A stretch of DNA of 49,449 bases from Mesobacterium_A hydrothermale (GCF_035818635.1 NZ_JAYLLH010000030.1:1-49449), one strand, 5' to 3'; positions 16,332 through 25,358 are shown, numbered from the stretch's first letter. Notes: generated by a model from the letters alone, not told the origin. Program-made: numbers and translations.

Positions 16332-17129
16332 TCAGAGCCCGAACCGTGCGAATTGCGCGCGTTCCTCGATCCCGGCCAGCGCCTCTTGCGCGGCCTGGGC
16401 GCCGAAGCGCATCAACAGCGGTTTACGGGCGCCATAGCGGCGGAACCGTACCTTGTCGCCGAAACGGTCCTTCATCACCGGCACAAGGTGCCCGATTCCA
16501 TCCGCCAGCCCGACCTGCACCGCCGACCGGCCGATCCAGATTTCGCCGGTGAAAAGATCGGGAGTGTCGGCCAGTTTCGCACCCCGGCGCGATTTGACGT
16601 GACCGATGAAGTTGTCGTGCAGCTCTTCCAGCAGGCGGTTCAGCCGTTCGACATCTTCCGGCTTTTCCGGCAGGAACGGGTCGAGCATGGATTTCGACGT
16701 GCCCGCCGTGTGCACCCGCCGTTCGATCCCCTGCCGCGACAGCAGCACGTTGAGCCCGAAGCCCGCGGAGATCACCCCGATCGAGCCGAGGATGGAACTT
16801 TCATCGGCAAAGACTTCGTCCGCGGCCGAGGCCAGCCAATAGCCGCCCGAAGCGGCCACGTCCTCGACAAAGGCGAAAACCGGGACCTCGCATTCTTCGG
16901 CCAGGCGGCGGATGCGCGCGCCGATCAGCGACGACTGCACCGGAGAGCCGCCGGGCGAGTTGATTTCCAGCGCGACGGCGTCGGGTTTGCCCTTGCGAAA
17001 GGCCTTTTCCAGCACCGGGGCCAGACTGGTGTCATTCAGGCTGCCACGCCCGTTCATTCCAATGGCGCCCTGCAGGCGGACCACTGACACGACGGGTGAC
17101 GATTTCACGAAAGGGATCCAGCGTTTCAT
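16332..17129 (-). CDS. sppA: signal peptide peptidase SppA-type (S49) protease
   Basis: The 265-residue protein is the short, single-repeat S49 form. INSPGGSP and VEDVAASGGYWLASAADEV carry the nucleophile Ser in ASGGY. The general-base Lys is probably in AGTSKSMLDPF, which aligns with the catalytic Lys region of the Bacillus SppA. No strong N-terminal membrane anchor is seen (MKRWIPFVKSSPVVSVV), so association with the membrane is uncertain. It opens a tight operon with the 55-residue protein, the antiporter and the SDR. ATG 17129 is chosen over 17165 because the longer form adds a non-conserved Arg/Cys stretch. Confidence 0.9.
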   Translation of the reverse strand: MKRWIPFVKSSPVVSVVRLQGAIGMNGRGSLNDTSLAPVLEKAFRKGKPDAVALEINSPGGSPVQSSLIGARIRRLAEECEVPVFAFVEDVAASGGYWLASAADEVFADESSILGSIGVISAGFGLNVLLSRQGIERRVHTAGTSKSMLDPFLPEKPEDVERLNRLLEELHDNFIGHVKSRRGAKLADTPDLFTGEIWIGRSAVQVGLADGIGHLVPVMKDRFGDKVRFRRYGARKPLLMRFGAQAAQEALAGIEERAQFARFGL

Positions 17130-17237
17130 GACGGGGCATGTAGATGGCCGGGCGCGGACAAACAAGGTTCCGGCGGAAAGAATGCCGCGGTGTTGTTTGC
17201 AAGTGGGGTTTCGGACCGGGCTGCGCCCGATCCGACC

Positions 17238-17327
17238 CCGGCGGGCCTTGCCCGCCGGCAGCGTTCTTCGAACGCCCTGGAGGCTCTGCCTCCAGACCTC
17301 CGAGGTATTTGCAAAACCAAAGACAAG
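17238..17327. repeat. dispersed hairpin repeat, copy A (arm type 1)
   Basis: Between sppA and priA lie a hairpin CCGGCGGGC/GCCCGCCGG (17238-17258), a hairpin TGGAGGC/GCCTCCA (17278-17294) and an arm CCTCCGAGGTATTTGC followed by AAAACCAAAGACAAG (to 17327). The arm recurs at 24406 and 47051 in the opposite orientation. In the priA direction the arm comes first and the hairpin second, just after the priA stop. Confidence 0.8.
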
Positions 17328-17333
17328 ACAGGG

Positions 17334-19532
17334 TCAGTAGAAGCTTTGCGGGTCGATATCTATGGCAAGGCGCAGCTGGCCCTTGAGCGGGAAAGGGCGG
17401 ATCCAGTCGGCCAGCGCCTGTTGCAGCGGCGCGCCCTTGTCGGCCTTGACCAGCAGGCGGACGCGGTGACGGCCGCGGACCCGGGCGATGGGCGCCGGGG
17501 CCGGGCCGAAGACCTGCGCGCCGATGCGGCGCAGCGGGCCGTCATGGCGCGCCAGCGCGTTGCCAAGGTCGAAGACGTCTTGCACTTCGGTCGAGCTGAG
17601 GATGATGCCGGCCATGCGGCCATAGGGTGGCACGCCTGCGGCCTGACGTTCCGCGGCCTCGGCCTGCCAGAAGCCTTCCTCGTCGCCAGACAGGATCGCG
17701 CGGATCACCGGGTGGTCGGGCTGGCACGTCTGGAGCAGGGCAAGGCCCTTGCGTTCCGAGCGGCCGGCGCGGCCCGCCACCTGCCGCATCAACTGGAACG
17801 TGCGCTCGGCGGCGCGCAGGTCTGAGCCTTGCAGGCCAAGGTCGGCGTCGATCACGCCCACCAGCGTCAGCAGCGGGAAGTTGTGTCCCTTGGCCACCAG
17901 CTGCGTGCCGATGATGATGTCGGCGCCGCCGGCGGCGATCGCCTCGATCTGCTCCCTGAGGGCACGGGCCGAGCCGAACAGATCGGAACTGAGCGTGGCC
18001 ACCCGGGCCTCGGGGAAGAGCGCCTGGGTTTCCTCGGCCAACCGTTCGACGCCGGGGCCCACCGGGGCGAGCCTGTCCTCGGCCTGGCAGTGCGGGCAGG
18101 CGGTTGGCATCGGTCTGGTTTCGCCGCACTGGTGGCAGACCAGCCGTTTCAGGAAGCGGTGTTCGACCATCCGCGCGTCGCAGTGATCGCAGCCGATCTG
18201 GTGACCGCAGGCCCGGCAGACCGTGACCGGGGCATAGCCCCGCCGGTTGAGGAACAGCAGCGATTGTTCGCCCTTTTCCAGGCGCGCGGTGACCGCCGCC
18301 TGCAGCGTGGGGGAAATCCAGCGCGCGGCGGGCAGCTTTTCCGCCCGCATGTCGATGGTGCGCATCTCGGGCAGGACGGCGGGACCGAAACGCGCGGTCA
18401 GGTCGACCCGGTCGTATTTGCCGGCTTCGGCATTGGCCCAGCTTTCCAGCGACGGCGTGGCCGAGGCCAGCACCACCCGCGCACCCAGGATCGACGCCCG
18501 CAGCACCGCCATGTCACGGGCATTGTACAGAACGCCCTCTTCCTGCTTGTAGGAGGTGTCGTGTTCTTCATCGACGACGATCAGGCCAAGATCGCGGAAC
18601 GGCAGGAACAGGGCCGAGCGGGCGCCGATCACCATCTGCGCGCCGCCCTGGCCCACCATGCGCCAGACCCGGCGGCGTTCGGTCATCGTCACGCCGGAAT
18701 GCCATTCCGCCGGGCGCGCGCCGAACCGGGCCTGAACCCGGGTCAGGAATTCGGCGGTCAGCGCGATTTCGGGCAGCAGCACCAGCGCCTGGCGGCCACG
18801 GCCCAGGCATTCGGCCACCGCTTCGAGGTAGACCTCGGTCTTGCCGGAGCCGGTCACGCCCTTCAGCAGCGTGGTGCCATAGCCGCCGGCGGCGATCCCG
18901 GCGCGCAGGCGGGCGGCGGCATCGTGCTGATCTTCGGTCAGGTCCTTGCCGCCATATCCGGGATCGAGCCCGGGAAAGGGCGTGTCGCGGGCGGTGTCTT
19001 CCTCCTGCAAGACACCTTGTTTCACCAGCCCCTTGATGACCGAGGGGGTCACCCCGGCCTCCTCCGCCAGTTCGCGCTGGGTCAGGGACAGACCGCCCAG
19101 CTGTTGCAGCACGGCGATCACCCGGCGGCGGGCGTCGGTTTCGCGATCGGGGCGGCCCGTCCCCAGGCGATAGACCTTGCGCATCGACGGCGGATCACCC
19201 AGGCCCGGCGCACGGGTCGCCAGACGCAGCATCGCCGACATCGGTGTCAGCGTGTAGGCCCCGGCGCGTTCGAGGAAGGTCCGCATCTCGTCGCGCATCG
19301 GCGCGGCCTCCAGCACCCGCAGGACCTGGCGGATTTTCGCGGCGTCGAAATCGCCCCTGCCTGGCCCCCAGACCACGCCCAGAACCTTGCGCGGGCCCAG
19401 CGGCACCTCGACGAAGGCGCCCAGGAAACAGCCGCCCTCGGGCGCGCGATAATCCAGCACCCGGTCCAGCGGCTGGGTGGTCAGAACGCCGATCAGATCG
19501 TTCTCGGCAAAATGGGAGGGGCTGTTGTCCAT
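17334..19532 (-). CDS. priA: primosomal protein N' (replication restart helicase PriA)
   Basis: The 732-residue helicase reloads the replisome at stalled forks. The N-terminal DNA-binding domain covers about 1-195, the Walker A motif GVTGSGKT is at 225-232 and the DEEH box at 321-324. Eight cysteines in four pairs (439/442, 448/451, 466/469, 479/482) form the two zinc sites. Later helicase motifs include IIIGTQLVAKGHNFP and QVAGRAGRS. ATG 19532 is chosen as the start nearest the conserved N-terminus; a longer frame reaches 19598. It diverges from the aldolase gene. Confidence 0.96.
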   Translation of the reverse strand: MDNSPSHFAENDLIGVLTTQPLDRVLDYRAPEGGCFLGAFVEVPLGPRKVLGVVWGPGRGDFDAAKIRQVLRVLEAAPMRDEMRTFLERAGAYTLTPMSAMLRLATRAPGLGDPPSMRKVYRLGTGRPDRETDARRRVIAVLQQLGGLSLTQRELAEEAGVTPSVIKGLVKQGVLQEEDTARDTPFPGLDPGYGGKDLTEDQHDAAARLRAGIAAGGYGTTLLKGVTGSGKTEVYLEAVAECLGRGRQALVLLPEIALTAEFLTRVQARFGARPAEWHSGVTMTERRRVWRMVGQGGAQMVIGARSALFLPFRDLGLIVVDEEHDTSYKQEEGVLYNARDMAVLRASILGARVVLASATPSLESWANAEAGKYDRVDLTARFGPAVLPEMRTIDMRAEKLPAARWISPTLQAAVTARLEKGEQSLLFLNRRGYAPVTVCRACGHQIGCDHCDARMVEHRFLKRLVCHQCGETRPMPTACPHCQAEDRLAPVGPGVERLAEETQALFPEARVATLSSDLFGSARALREQIEAIAAGGADIIIGTQLVAKGHNFPLLTLVGVIDADLGLQGSDLRAAERTFQLMRQVAGRAGRSERKGLALLQTCQPDHPVIRAILSGDEEGFWQAEAAERQAAGVPPYGRMAGIILSSTEVQDVFDLGNALARHDGPLRRIGAQVFGPAPAPIARVRGRHRVRLLVKADKGAPLQQALADWIRPFPLKGQLRLAIDIDPQSFY

Positions 19533-19615
19533 ACGCTCTTGGGGGTTTCGGTTGCCGTCCTCATGGGGTAAAGCCCGGGGCACGAAAGGCCAAGCCAAGA
19601 GAGGAGGCGCGCGCC

Positions 19616-20269
19616 ATGAAATTCTTTGTCGATACCGCAGAAATTCAGGACATCCGCGATTTGCACGACCTGGGCATGGTCGACGGGGTCACCACGAACC
19701 CGTCGCTGATCGCCAAATCGGGCCGGGATATCCTTGAGGTCATCAAGGAAATCTGCGACCTGGTCGACGGCCCGGTGTCCGCCGAGGTTGTCGCCACCGA
19801 CGCCGCGGCGATGATCACCGAGGGGCGCAAACTGCTGGAGATTGCGCCGAACATCGCGGTCAAGGTGCCGCTGACCTGGGACGGTCTGAAGGCCTGCAAG
19901 GTGCTGACCGACGACGGCCACATGGTCAACGTCACCCTGTGCTTCAGCGCCAACCAGGCGATTCTCGCGGCCAAGGCCGGGGCGACCTTCATCAGCCCGT
20001 TCATCGGGCGTCTGGATGACATCAACCTCGACGGTCTGGACCTGATCGAGGACATCCGCACGATCTATGACAATTACTGCTATGAGACCCAGATCCTGGC
20101 CGCGTCGATCCGGTCGGTCAACCATATCAGCGATTGCGGCAAGATCGGTGCCGACGTGATCACCGCGCCGGCCGCCGTGATCAAGGCGATGGCCAACCAC
20201 GTGCTGACCGACAAGGGTCTGGCCGGTTTCCTGAAGGACGCGGAAAAGGCCGGGATCAAGATCGTCTGA
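19616..20269 (+). CDS. fsa: fructose-6-phosphate aldolase / transaldolase (short type)
   Basis: The 217-residue protein belongs to the small transaldolase/FSA family (TalC/MipB). It starts MKFFVDTAEIQDI with a strong GAGGAGG (19601-19607). The Schiff-base Lys is Lys83 in AVKVPLTWDG; VTTNPSLIAKSG (25-36) and SPFIGRLDD are conserved. The family moves a dihydroxyacetone unit or cleaves fructose 6-phosphate; the short members can be either transaldolases or aldolases, and sequence alone does not decide it here. Confidence 0.92.
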   Translation: MKFFVDTAEIQDIRDLHDLGMVDGVTTNPSLIAKSGRDILEVIKEICDLVDGPVSAEVVATDAAAMITEGRKLLEIAPNIAVKVPLTWDGLKACKVLTDDGHMVNVTLCFSANQAILAAKAGATFISPFIGRLDDINLDGLDLIEDIRTIYDNYCYETQILAASIRSVNHISDCGKIGADVITAPAAVIKAMANHVLTDKGLAGFLKDAEKAGIKIV

Positions 20270-20292
20270 GTGCATCTGCGGCCAGGGCGGGA

Positions 20293-20339
20293 GCGAGGGG
20301 CCAGCCCCTCGCGCTCCCCGGGATATTTTCGGCAAGATG
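20293..20339. repeat. dispersed hairpin repeat, copy B (arm type 2)
   Basis: GCGAGGGG (20293-20300) pairs with CCCCTCGC (20305-20312), followed by the arm CTCCCCGGGATATTTTCGG and CAAGATGA. The arm resembles copy D (27170-27195, reverse orientation) and differs from the type-1 arm of copies A, C and E. It lies between the convergent aldolase and helicase genes. Confidence 0.75.
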
Positions 20340-20380
20340 ATGAACAGAGCGTGGCCTTGCAGCCATGGCCTTGAACTGGA

Positions 20381-20413
20381 AACGGCGGGGGTGGCCCCGC
20401 CGTTTTGTTGTTT
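20381..20413 (+). terminator. intrinsic terminator after fsa
   Basis: AACGGCGGGG (20381-20390) pairs with CCCCGCCGTT (20395-20404) around GTGG, followed by TTGTTGTTT. The minus-strand side has no T run, so it mainly serves the plus strand; the T-rich tail abuts the stop of the convergent helicase gene. Confidence 0.75.
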
Positions 20414-21647
20414 AGGCCGCTTTCTGACGGTTGCGGCTGCGGCTCTGCGGGCGGCGGCGCGCACCCCCCTTGGGCTTGGGTTTTCCATCCGCACGGGTTC
20501 CGGACTTGGGGCCGTGGGGCTCTGCCGGCGTGTCGCCAATCACCGGGATCGGCTTGCCGATCAGGCGTTCGATGCCGCGCAGGTGCTTGATCTCTTCGCG
20601 GCCGCAGAAGCTGATGGCGCGGCCATCGCGCCCGGCGCGGGCGGTGCGGCCGATGCGGTGAACGTAGTTGTCGGCGACGTTGGGCAGGTCGAAGTTGTAG
20701 ACGTGGCGCACGTCGGGAATGTCGATCCCGCGCGCGGCCACGTCGGTGGCCACCAGCACGCGCAATTCGCCGGTGCGGAACGCTTCGAGCGCGCGGTTGC
20801 GCTGGCCTTGCGACTTGTTGCCGTGGATCGCGCCAACGGCAAAGCCTTCGGATTCGAGCTTGCGGCTCAACCGTTCGGCGCCATGCTTGGTGCGGGCAAA
20901 GACCAGCGCCAGTTCGTCGCGGTGCTGATCCAGCAGATCCGAGAGAGCCTTGGGGCGCCCGGCCTGTTCGACGAAGACCACCGCCTGGTCGATCTTGTCG
21001 GCGGTCTTGCCCGGGGGCGTCACCTCGACCCGGACCGGATCGGTCAGGAAGGCGGCGGCGATTTCTTCCATCTGCTTCGGCATGGTGGCCGAGAACAACA
21101 ACGTCTGGCGGTTCTTCGGCAGCAGCTTCGCGATCTTGCGCAGGGTGTGGATGAAGCCCAGGTCCAGCATCTGGTCGGCCTCGTCCAGCACCAGGTAGCG
21201 GGTGTCGTCGAGCGACACCGCGCCCCGTTCCAGCAGGTCCATCAGCCGGCCCGGCGTTGCCACCAGCAGATGCGCGCCGCGCATCAGGCGCTGCGACTGG
21301 GCGTTGATCGACGCGCCGCCGATCACCAGCACGGTGCGCAGGTGCGAGCCTTGCAGGAACAGTTTCAGCGAATCGTGGATCTGCTTGGCCAGTTCACGGG
21401 TCGGCGCCAGGATCAGCGACTGTACCTGCTTGGGCTGGCACTTGTTTTTCGACGTGGTCAGCTTGTCCAGCAGCGGCAGGCCAAAGGCCAGCGTCTTGCC
21501 GGTGCCGGTCTGGGCCAGGCCCATCACGTCGCGGCCTGCCAGCGCCAGCGGGATCGCCTGCTGCTGAATCGGTGTGGGTTTGGTCAGAGCCTGCTCTTGC
21601 AGGCGCGCCAGCAATGCGGGGCGGAGCCCCAGCGGTTCGAATGTCAT
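20412..21647 (-). CDS. DEAD-box ATP-dependent RNA helicase
   Basis: The 411-residue protein has all main motifs in order: Q motif (about 15-40, KPTPIQQQAIP), Walker A AQTGTGKT, PTRELA, TPGRL, DEAD (VLDEADQMLD), SAT (LLFSATMP), then the second RecA domain with ARGIDIP and HRIGRTARAGRDG. A basic, Arg/Lys-rich tail of about 45 residues resembles RhlE-type helicases, which act in ribosome assembly and RNA decay. ATG 21647 puts MTFEPLGL at the family start. The 437-nt upstream gap could hold a long leader. Confidence 0.94.
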   Translation of the reverse strand: MTFEPLGLRPALLARLQEQALTKPTPIQQQAIPLALAGRDVMGLAQTGTGKTLAFGLPLLDKLTTSKNKCQPKQVQSLILAPTRELAKQIHDSLKLFLQGSHLRTVLVIGGASINAQSQRLMRGAHLLVATPGRLMDLLERGAVSLDDTRYLVLDEADQMLDLGFIHTLRKIAKLLPKNRQTLLFSATMPKQMEEIAAAFLTDPVRVEVTPPGKTADKIDQAVVFVEQAGRPKALSDLLDQHRDELALVFARTKHGAERLSRKLESEGFAVGAIHGNKSQGQRNRALEAFRTGELRVLVATDVAARGIDIPDVRHVYNFDLPNVADNYVHRIGRTARAGRDGRAISFCGREEIKHLRGIERLIGKPIPVIGDTPAEPHGPKSGTRADGKPKPKGGARRRPQSRSRNRQKAA

Positions 21648-22084
21648 CAGGTATTGGTCCTTTCGGGCCCTGCCACCGTTGGCGCGGGCCGGGTCTGTCC
21701 GCCCGTTGGTGCGGCACGTAACGTCGGGTTGCGACTGACCGAAGCGCCGGATTGCGCAGCGGTGATAATCGCAACAGCCCCTTGCGACACGCATTGGCGT
21801 GGACGGCAAAGACGTTTCGCAGGAACGGGGGAAATGGCCCGAACCGGAAGGAACCCGGCGACTACAGCGGCGCCAATGCGCCCTTTTGGCCCGCAAGTCA
21901 ACGGGATTCCCGCCTTGCGTGGCTTCCTGGCGCCACAGTCCCGCACTGGGCGTACCCGGCCGGGCCGGTTTTCATTGACAGGTCTTGCGCCATCCGCGAA
22001 ACGATCTGGCAACAACAAAAAGACAGCCTTGGCCGCGGTACGATGCTAAGGTAACTACACAGATACCCGAGGCAGAGGGCAGGA
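21648..22084. other. 437-nt divergent intergenic region
   Basis: It separates the DEAD-box helicase (minus) from DUF484-xerC (plus). No frame in it looks coding. TTGACA at 21975-21980 is the only good -35 element, oriented towards DUF484, but the expected -10 place (about 21998-22003) is not convincing. Nothing else could be recognised. Confidence 0.4.
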
Positions 22085-22789
22085 ATGAACAACGCCAACA
22101 TGGACGACGCCACGCGTGAGGCCATCATCTCGCGCCCGGACGTGATTCTGGACGACAAGGAAGTCATGCGCGCGCTGATCGCCGCCAACGAACGCACGAT
22201 GGGCAACAACATCGTCGATCTGCGCGGCATCGCGATGGACCGGCTGGAACGCCGGCTGGACCGGCTGGAAGACACCCACCGCAGCGTGATCGCGGCGGCC
22301 TATGAAAACCTGGCCGGCACCAACCAGGTGCACCGCGCCATCCTGCGCATGCTCGACCCCACGGAATTCGAGATCTTCTTGCGCGACCTCGGCGGCGAAG
22401 TGGCGGAAATCCTGCGCGTCGACCGCATCCGCCTGACGCTGGAGACGGCGCAGGGCGGGTCTGAGGCGACCGAGAAACGCCTGGGCGGCGTGCTGAAGAT
22501 CGCGCGCCCCGGATATGTCGACGGCTACCTGGCCGCGGGCCGCAGTATCCAGACCCGACAGGTCACCCTGCGTCAGCTGCAGGCCGGCGATCCCGACATG
22601 TATGGCGACAAGGCCCCCTGGATCCGGTCCGAGGCCTGCCTCAAGCTCGATTTCGGCAAGGGCCGCCTGCCCGGCCTGCTGGTCATGGGGGCAGAGGACC
22701 CGCATCAGTTCACCCCGCAGCAGGGCACCGACCTGCTGGCGTTCTTCGCGGGCGTTTTCGAACGCGCAATGCGGCGCTGGCTGTCGTGA
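22085..22789 (+). CDS. DUF484 family protein
   Basis: The 234-residue protein has an N-terminal helical part with a coiled-coil-like MDRLERRLDRLEDTHRS (about 50-66), followed by a GAF-like alpha/beta part that ends QQGTDLLAFFAGVFERAMRRWL. This matches DUF484, which is regularly encoded directly before xerC in proteobacteria. Its function is unknown. The xerC start GTG overlaps its stop by 4 nt (GTGA). Confidence 0.85.
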   Translation: MNNANMDDATREAIISRPDVILDDKEVMRALIAANERTMGNNIVDLRGIAMDRLERRLDRLEDTHRSVIAAAYENLAGTNQVHRAILRMLDPTEFEIFLRDLGGEVAEILRVDRIRLTLETAQGGSEATEKRLGGVLKIARPGYVDGYLAAGRSIQTRQVTLRQLQAGDPDMYGDKAPWIRSEACLKLDFGKGRLPGLLVMGAEDPHQFTPQQGTDLLAFFAGVFERAMRRWLS

Positions 22790-23712
22790 CACTGGCGATC
22801 TCGCCCGCCGCGCGCGATGCGCTGTCCGGTTGGCTGGATCATGCCCGCGCGCTGAACGGCGCCGCCGACAACACGCTGACGGCCTACCGCGCCGACGTCA
22901 CCGACTTCATCGCCTTCATGACCGGGCATTTCGCGGAGTCGCAGGGTCTTGCCGCGCTGGCGCGCATCGGCGTGCCGGACATGCGGGCGTGGATGGCACA
23001 TCTGCGGGCGCAGGACGTGGCGCCGCGCTCGGTGGCCCGCAAGCTCTCGGCGGTAAAATCCTTCTACCGCTGGCTGGCGGAACGTCACGGGTATGAGCCC
23101 ACCGCCGTCCTGTCCACCCGCGCCCCCAAGTTCCAGAAAAAGCTCCCCCGCCCACTGACCGAAGATGCCGCCCGCGCCATGATCGACACCGTGGCGTTGC
23201 AATCGCGCGACGGCTGGATCGGCACCCGCGATGCCGCCGTGATCACCCTGCTTTACGGCTGCGGTCTGCGGATCTCAGAGGCACTGGGCCTGACCGGGCG
23301 CGACCTGCCGCTGGGCGACAGCCTGCGCATCCTGGGCAAGGGCAACAAGGAACGCATCGTGCCGGTCCTGCCGGTGGCCCGCGCCGCGGTGCAGGATTAC
23401 CTGCGCCTGTGCCCCTATCCGATGGAACCCGACGCACCGGTCTTTCGCGGCGCGCGCGGCGGGCCGCTGAACCCGCGCCTGGTGCAGAAGGTGACCGAAC
23501 AGGCGCGGATGCAGCTGGGGCTGCCGGCCTCTGCCACGCCCCATGCCATGCGCCACAGCTTTGCCACCCACCTTCTGGCCGCCGGCGGCGACCTGCGCGC
23601 AATCCAGGAATTGCTGGGCCATGCGTCGCTGTCCACCACGCAGGCCTATACCTCGGTCGACGAGGTGCACCTGATGAAGGTCTACGAACAGGCCCACCCC
23701 AAGGCCGGCTGA
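22786..23712 (+). CDS. xerC: tyrosine recombinase XerC
   Basis: The 308-residue protein has the N-terminal SAM-like core-binding domain (about 8-105) and a C-terminal catalytic domain with all expected residues: Arg162 (GCGLRISEALGL), Lys185 (LGKGNKE), His253 and Arg256 (HAMRHSFATHLL), His279 (LGHASLSTTQAY) and nucleophile Tyr288. XerC with XerD resolves chromosome dimers at dif. The GTG start at 22786 is set by the GTGA overlap with DUF484. The position in a housekeeping context argues against a phage integrase. Confidence 0.94.
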   Translation: MTLAISPAARDALSGWLDHARALNGAADNTLTAYRADVTDFIAFMTGHFAESQGLAALARIGVPDMRAWMAHLRAQDVAPRSVARKLSAVKSFYRWLAERHGYEPTAVLSTRAPKFQKKLPRPLTEDAARAMIDTVALQSRDGWIGTRDAAVITLLYGCGLRISEALGLTGRDLPLGDSLRILGKGNKERIVPVLPVARAAVQDYLRLCPYPMEPDAPVFRGARGGPLNPRLVQKVTEQARMQLGLPASATPHAMRHSFATHLLAAGGDLRAIQELLGHASLSTTQAYTSVDEVHLMKVYEQAHPKAG

Positions 23713-23771
23713 GCACTGGACATTCCCGCGCTGCTCCCGCAGCCTTTCGACACCAGCGAAAGGCCGGACCG

Positions 23772-24395
23772 ATGCACCCGAATCCGATCTACCATTCCCA
23801 GGACACCGCCACGGACATCGCCTTTGCCCGCGACCGCGCCTTCGGCACGCTGGTGCTGAACGGCGACCTGGTTCCGATGGTCAGCCATGTGCCTTTCCTT
23901 CTGGCCGGGGATGGCAGCCATGCCGACCTGCATCTTGTCCGGTCGAACCCCATCGCCCGCGCCCTGAACGCCCCGCAACCGGCGATGATCGCGGTCAACG
24001 GCCCCGACGGTTACATCTCGCCCGACTGGTACGGCATCGACCACCAGGTGCCAACGTGGAACTACGTCGCCGTGCACCTGACCGGGCGGCTGGAGTTGCT
24101 GCCGCAGAACGCGCTCCTGCCCCTGCTCGACCGCCAGTCCGAAGCGTTTGAATCGCGGCTCTTGCCGAAACCGGTCTGGAAGACCGACAAGATGCCAGAC
24201 GCGGTGATGGACCGGCTGATGCGCATGATCGTGCCCTGCCGCCTGCACATCGCCGACATCGCCGCGACGTGGAAACTGGCCCAGAACAAACCCGACGCCG
24301 CCCGCCTTGGCGCCGCAACCGGCACGCAGGCTGCAGGCTTCGGCCTTGAAACCGGCCAGCTCGCCCGCATCATGCGCACGCCGCCGGAACTCTGA
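23772..24395 (+). CDS. PaiB-type FMN-binding protein
   Basis: The 207-residue protein has the split-barrel flavin-binding fold of the PaiB family: MHPNPIYHS at the start, then LVPMVSHVPFLL, HLVRSNPIARAL, and the marker ISPDWYGIDHQVPTWNYVAVHLTG. Bacillus PaiB is described as a negative regulator of sporulation and protease genes, but other members lack a proven DNA-binding part and may be flavin-dependent oxidases. No helix-turn-helix is evident, so the regulator label should be taken lightly. Confidence 0.85.
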   Translation: MHPNPIYHSQDTATDIAFARDRAFGTLVLNGDLVPMVSHVPFLLAGDGSHADLHLVRSNPIARALNAPQPAMIAVNGPDGYISPDWYGIDHQVPTWNYVAVHLTGRLELLPQNALLPLLDRQSEAFESRLLPKPVWKTDKMPDAVMDRLMRMIVPCRLHIADIAATWKLAQNKPDAARLGAATGTQAAGFGLETGQLARIMRTPPEL

Positions 24396-24405
24396 ACAAC
24401 ACCTG

Positions 24406-24456
24406 CTTGTCTTTGGTTTTTCAAATACCTCGGGGGTGTGGGGGTGGAACCCCCAC
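24406..24456. repeat. dispersed hairpin repeat, copy C (arm type 1)
   Basis: The arm CTTGTCTTTGG, TTTTTCAAATACCTCGGGGG (24406-24436) is followed by the hairpin GTGGGGGT (24438-24445) with ACCCCCAC (24449-24456). It starts 11 nt after the stop of the PaiB-like gene. The arm is the reverse complement of copy A and matches copy E in sense. Confidence 0.8.
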
Positions 24457-24533
24457 CGGTCCCGACAGCAGCCCCCCTTGCACCACCCCCCGCGTTGCGC
24501 CAACGTCATGCGAACCAAAACCGGGAGAGAGAC

Positions 24534-25139
24534 ATGAAACTACTGATGGCCGGGCCCTCGCCCTTCGTGCGCAAGGTCCTCGTTCTGTTGCAGGAAACCG
24601 GGCAGGACGGAGATGTCGAAAAGGTCAACGTCACTGCCTCGCCCGTCGGCGGCGATGCAGACCTGCACAGCGCCAACCCGCTGGGCAAGATCCCGGCGCT
24701 GGTCCGCGACGAGGGCTGCACGCTATACGACAGCCGGGTGATCTGCCGCTACCTCGATGCGCGCAAGGGCGCCGGGCTCTATCCCGACAGCCACCTGTGG
24801 GAAACGCTCACGCTCGAAGCCACGGGCGACGGCATGATGGAAGCCTGCCTGCAGATCGTCTACGAAGCCCGCTTCCGCCCCGAGGGCATGCGCTCGACGG
24901 ACTGGACCGACGGGCAATGGACGAAATTCACCCGTGCCTGCGCCGCACTGAACGCCCGCTGGATGAGCCACCTGCACGGCCGCCTCGACGCCGGTCACAT
25001 CGCCGTCGGCTGCGCACTGGGCTATGCCGACTTCCGGATGCCCGACCGCGACTGGCGCAGCGGCAACGACGCGCTGGCCGCCTGGTTCAAGGGCTTCTCC
25101 GAACGCCCCTCGATGACCTCGACCCTGCCGGTCGGCTGA
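24534..25139 (+). CDS. glutathione S-transferase family protein
   Basis: The 201-residue protein has a thioredoxin-like N-terminal domain (about 1-78) with SPFVRKVLVLLQE near the start and the cis-proline/glutathione-binding segment NPLGKIPALV followed by LYDSRVICRYLD, and a helical C-terminal domain. Ser9 occupies the catalytic-residue place, as in Ser/Cys-type bacterial GSTs. GGGAGAGAG precedes ATG 24534. The substrate is unknown. Confidence 0.88.
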   Translation: MKLLMAGPSPFVRKVLVLLQETGQDGDVEKVNVTASPVGGDADLHSANPLGKIPALVRDEGCTLYDSRVICRYLDARKGAGLYPDSHLWETLTLEATGDGMMEACLQIVYEARFRPEGMRSTDWTDGQWTKFTRACAALNARWMSHLHGRLDAGHIAVGCALGYADFRMPDRDWRSGNDALAAWFKGFSERPSMTSTLPVG

Positions 25140-25225
25140 CCCGACTGGGCGCGTCCCCCCCGGTCGGCACGCCAGAGCGGGGGGGCGTCAGGTGCCGGTC
25201 TCGGTCCCGGCACGGAAAACCGCCC

Positions 25226-25358
25226 GTTTGGTACGGAAAAAGCGCAAGACCGTACAGGCTGCGCCCCGGCCCCCGGCTCACCCTCGCAAACGGGCCGAAA
25301 ACCCCGGTTTCGTACGGACGCCCCGTACGACCCGTTGGGCATTTCCGTACAAACGCCC
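25226..25358. promoter_or_regulatory. cluster of five CCGTAC motifs upstream of the ABC transporter operon
   Basis: GTAC occurs at 25231, 25252, 25312, 25325 and 25347, and each copy extends to CCGTAC on one strand or the other. Three share a longer word: TTTCCGTACAAACG (25343-25356), its near inverted copy CGTTTGGTACGGAAA (25225-25239), and TTTCGTACGGACG (25308-25320). The repeated, partly inverted arrangement 40-170 bp before the permease start looks like a multi-site operator. No regulator gene is visible nearby. A hairpin GTGCCGG/CCGGCAC (25192-25213) lies just before it. Confidence 0.5.

Noticed and set aside
17829..19571. 580-codon plus-strand frame opposite priA
   Set aside because: Antisense shadow of priA motifs; no domain pattern.
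20337..22049. 570-codon plus-strand frame opposite the DEAD-box helicase
   Set aside because: Covered by a clear helicase gene on the other strand; composition typical of shadows.
22786..23712. Tyrosine recombinase as a phage or island integrase
   Set aside because: It is coupled to DUF484 in the standard xerC setting; no attachment-site repeat, tRNA or phage gene lies nearby.
25192..25213. Hairpin GTGCCGG/CCGGCAC as terminator of the GST gene
   Set aside because: No T run follows on either strand, so it is not called as a terminator.
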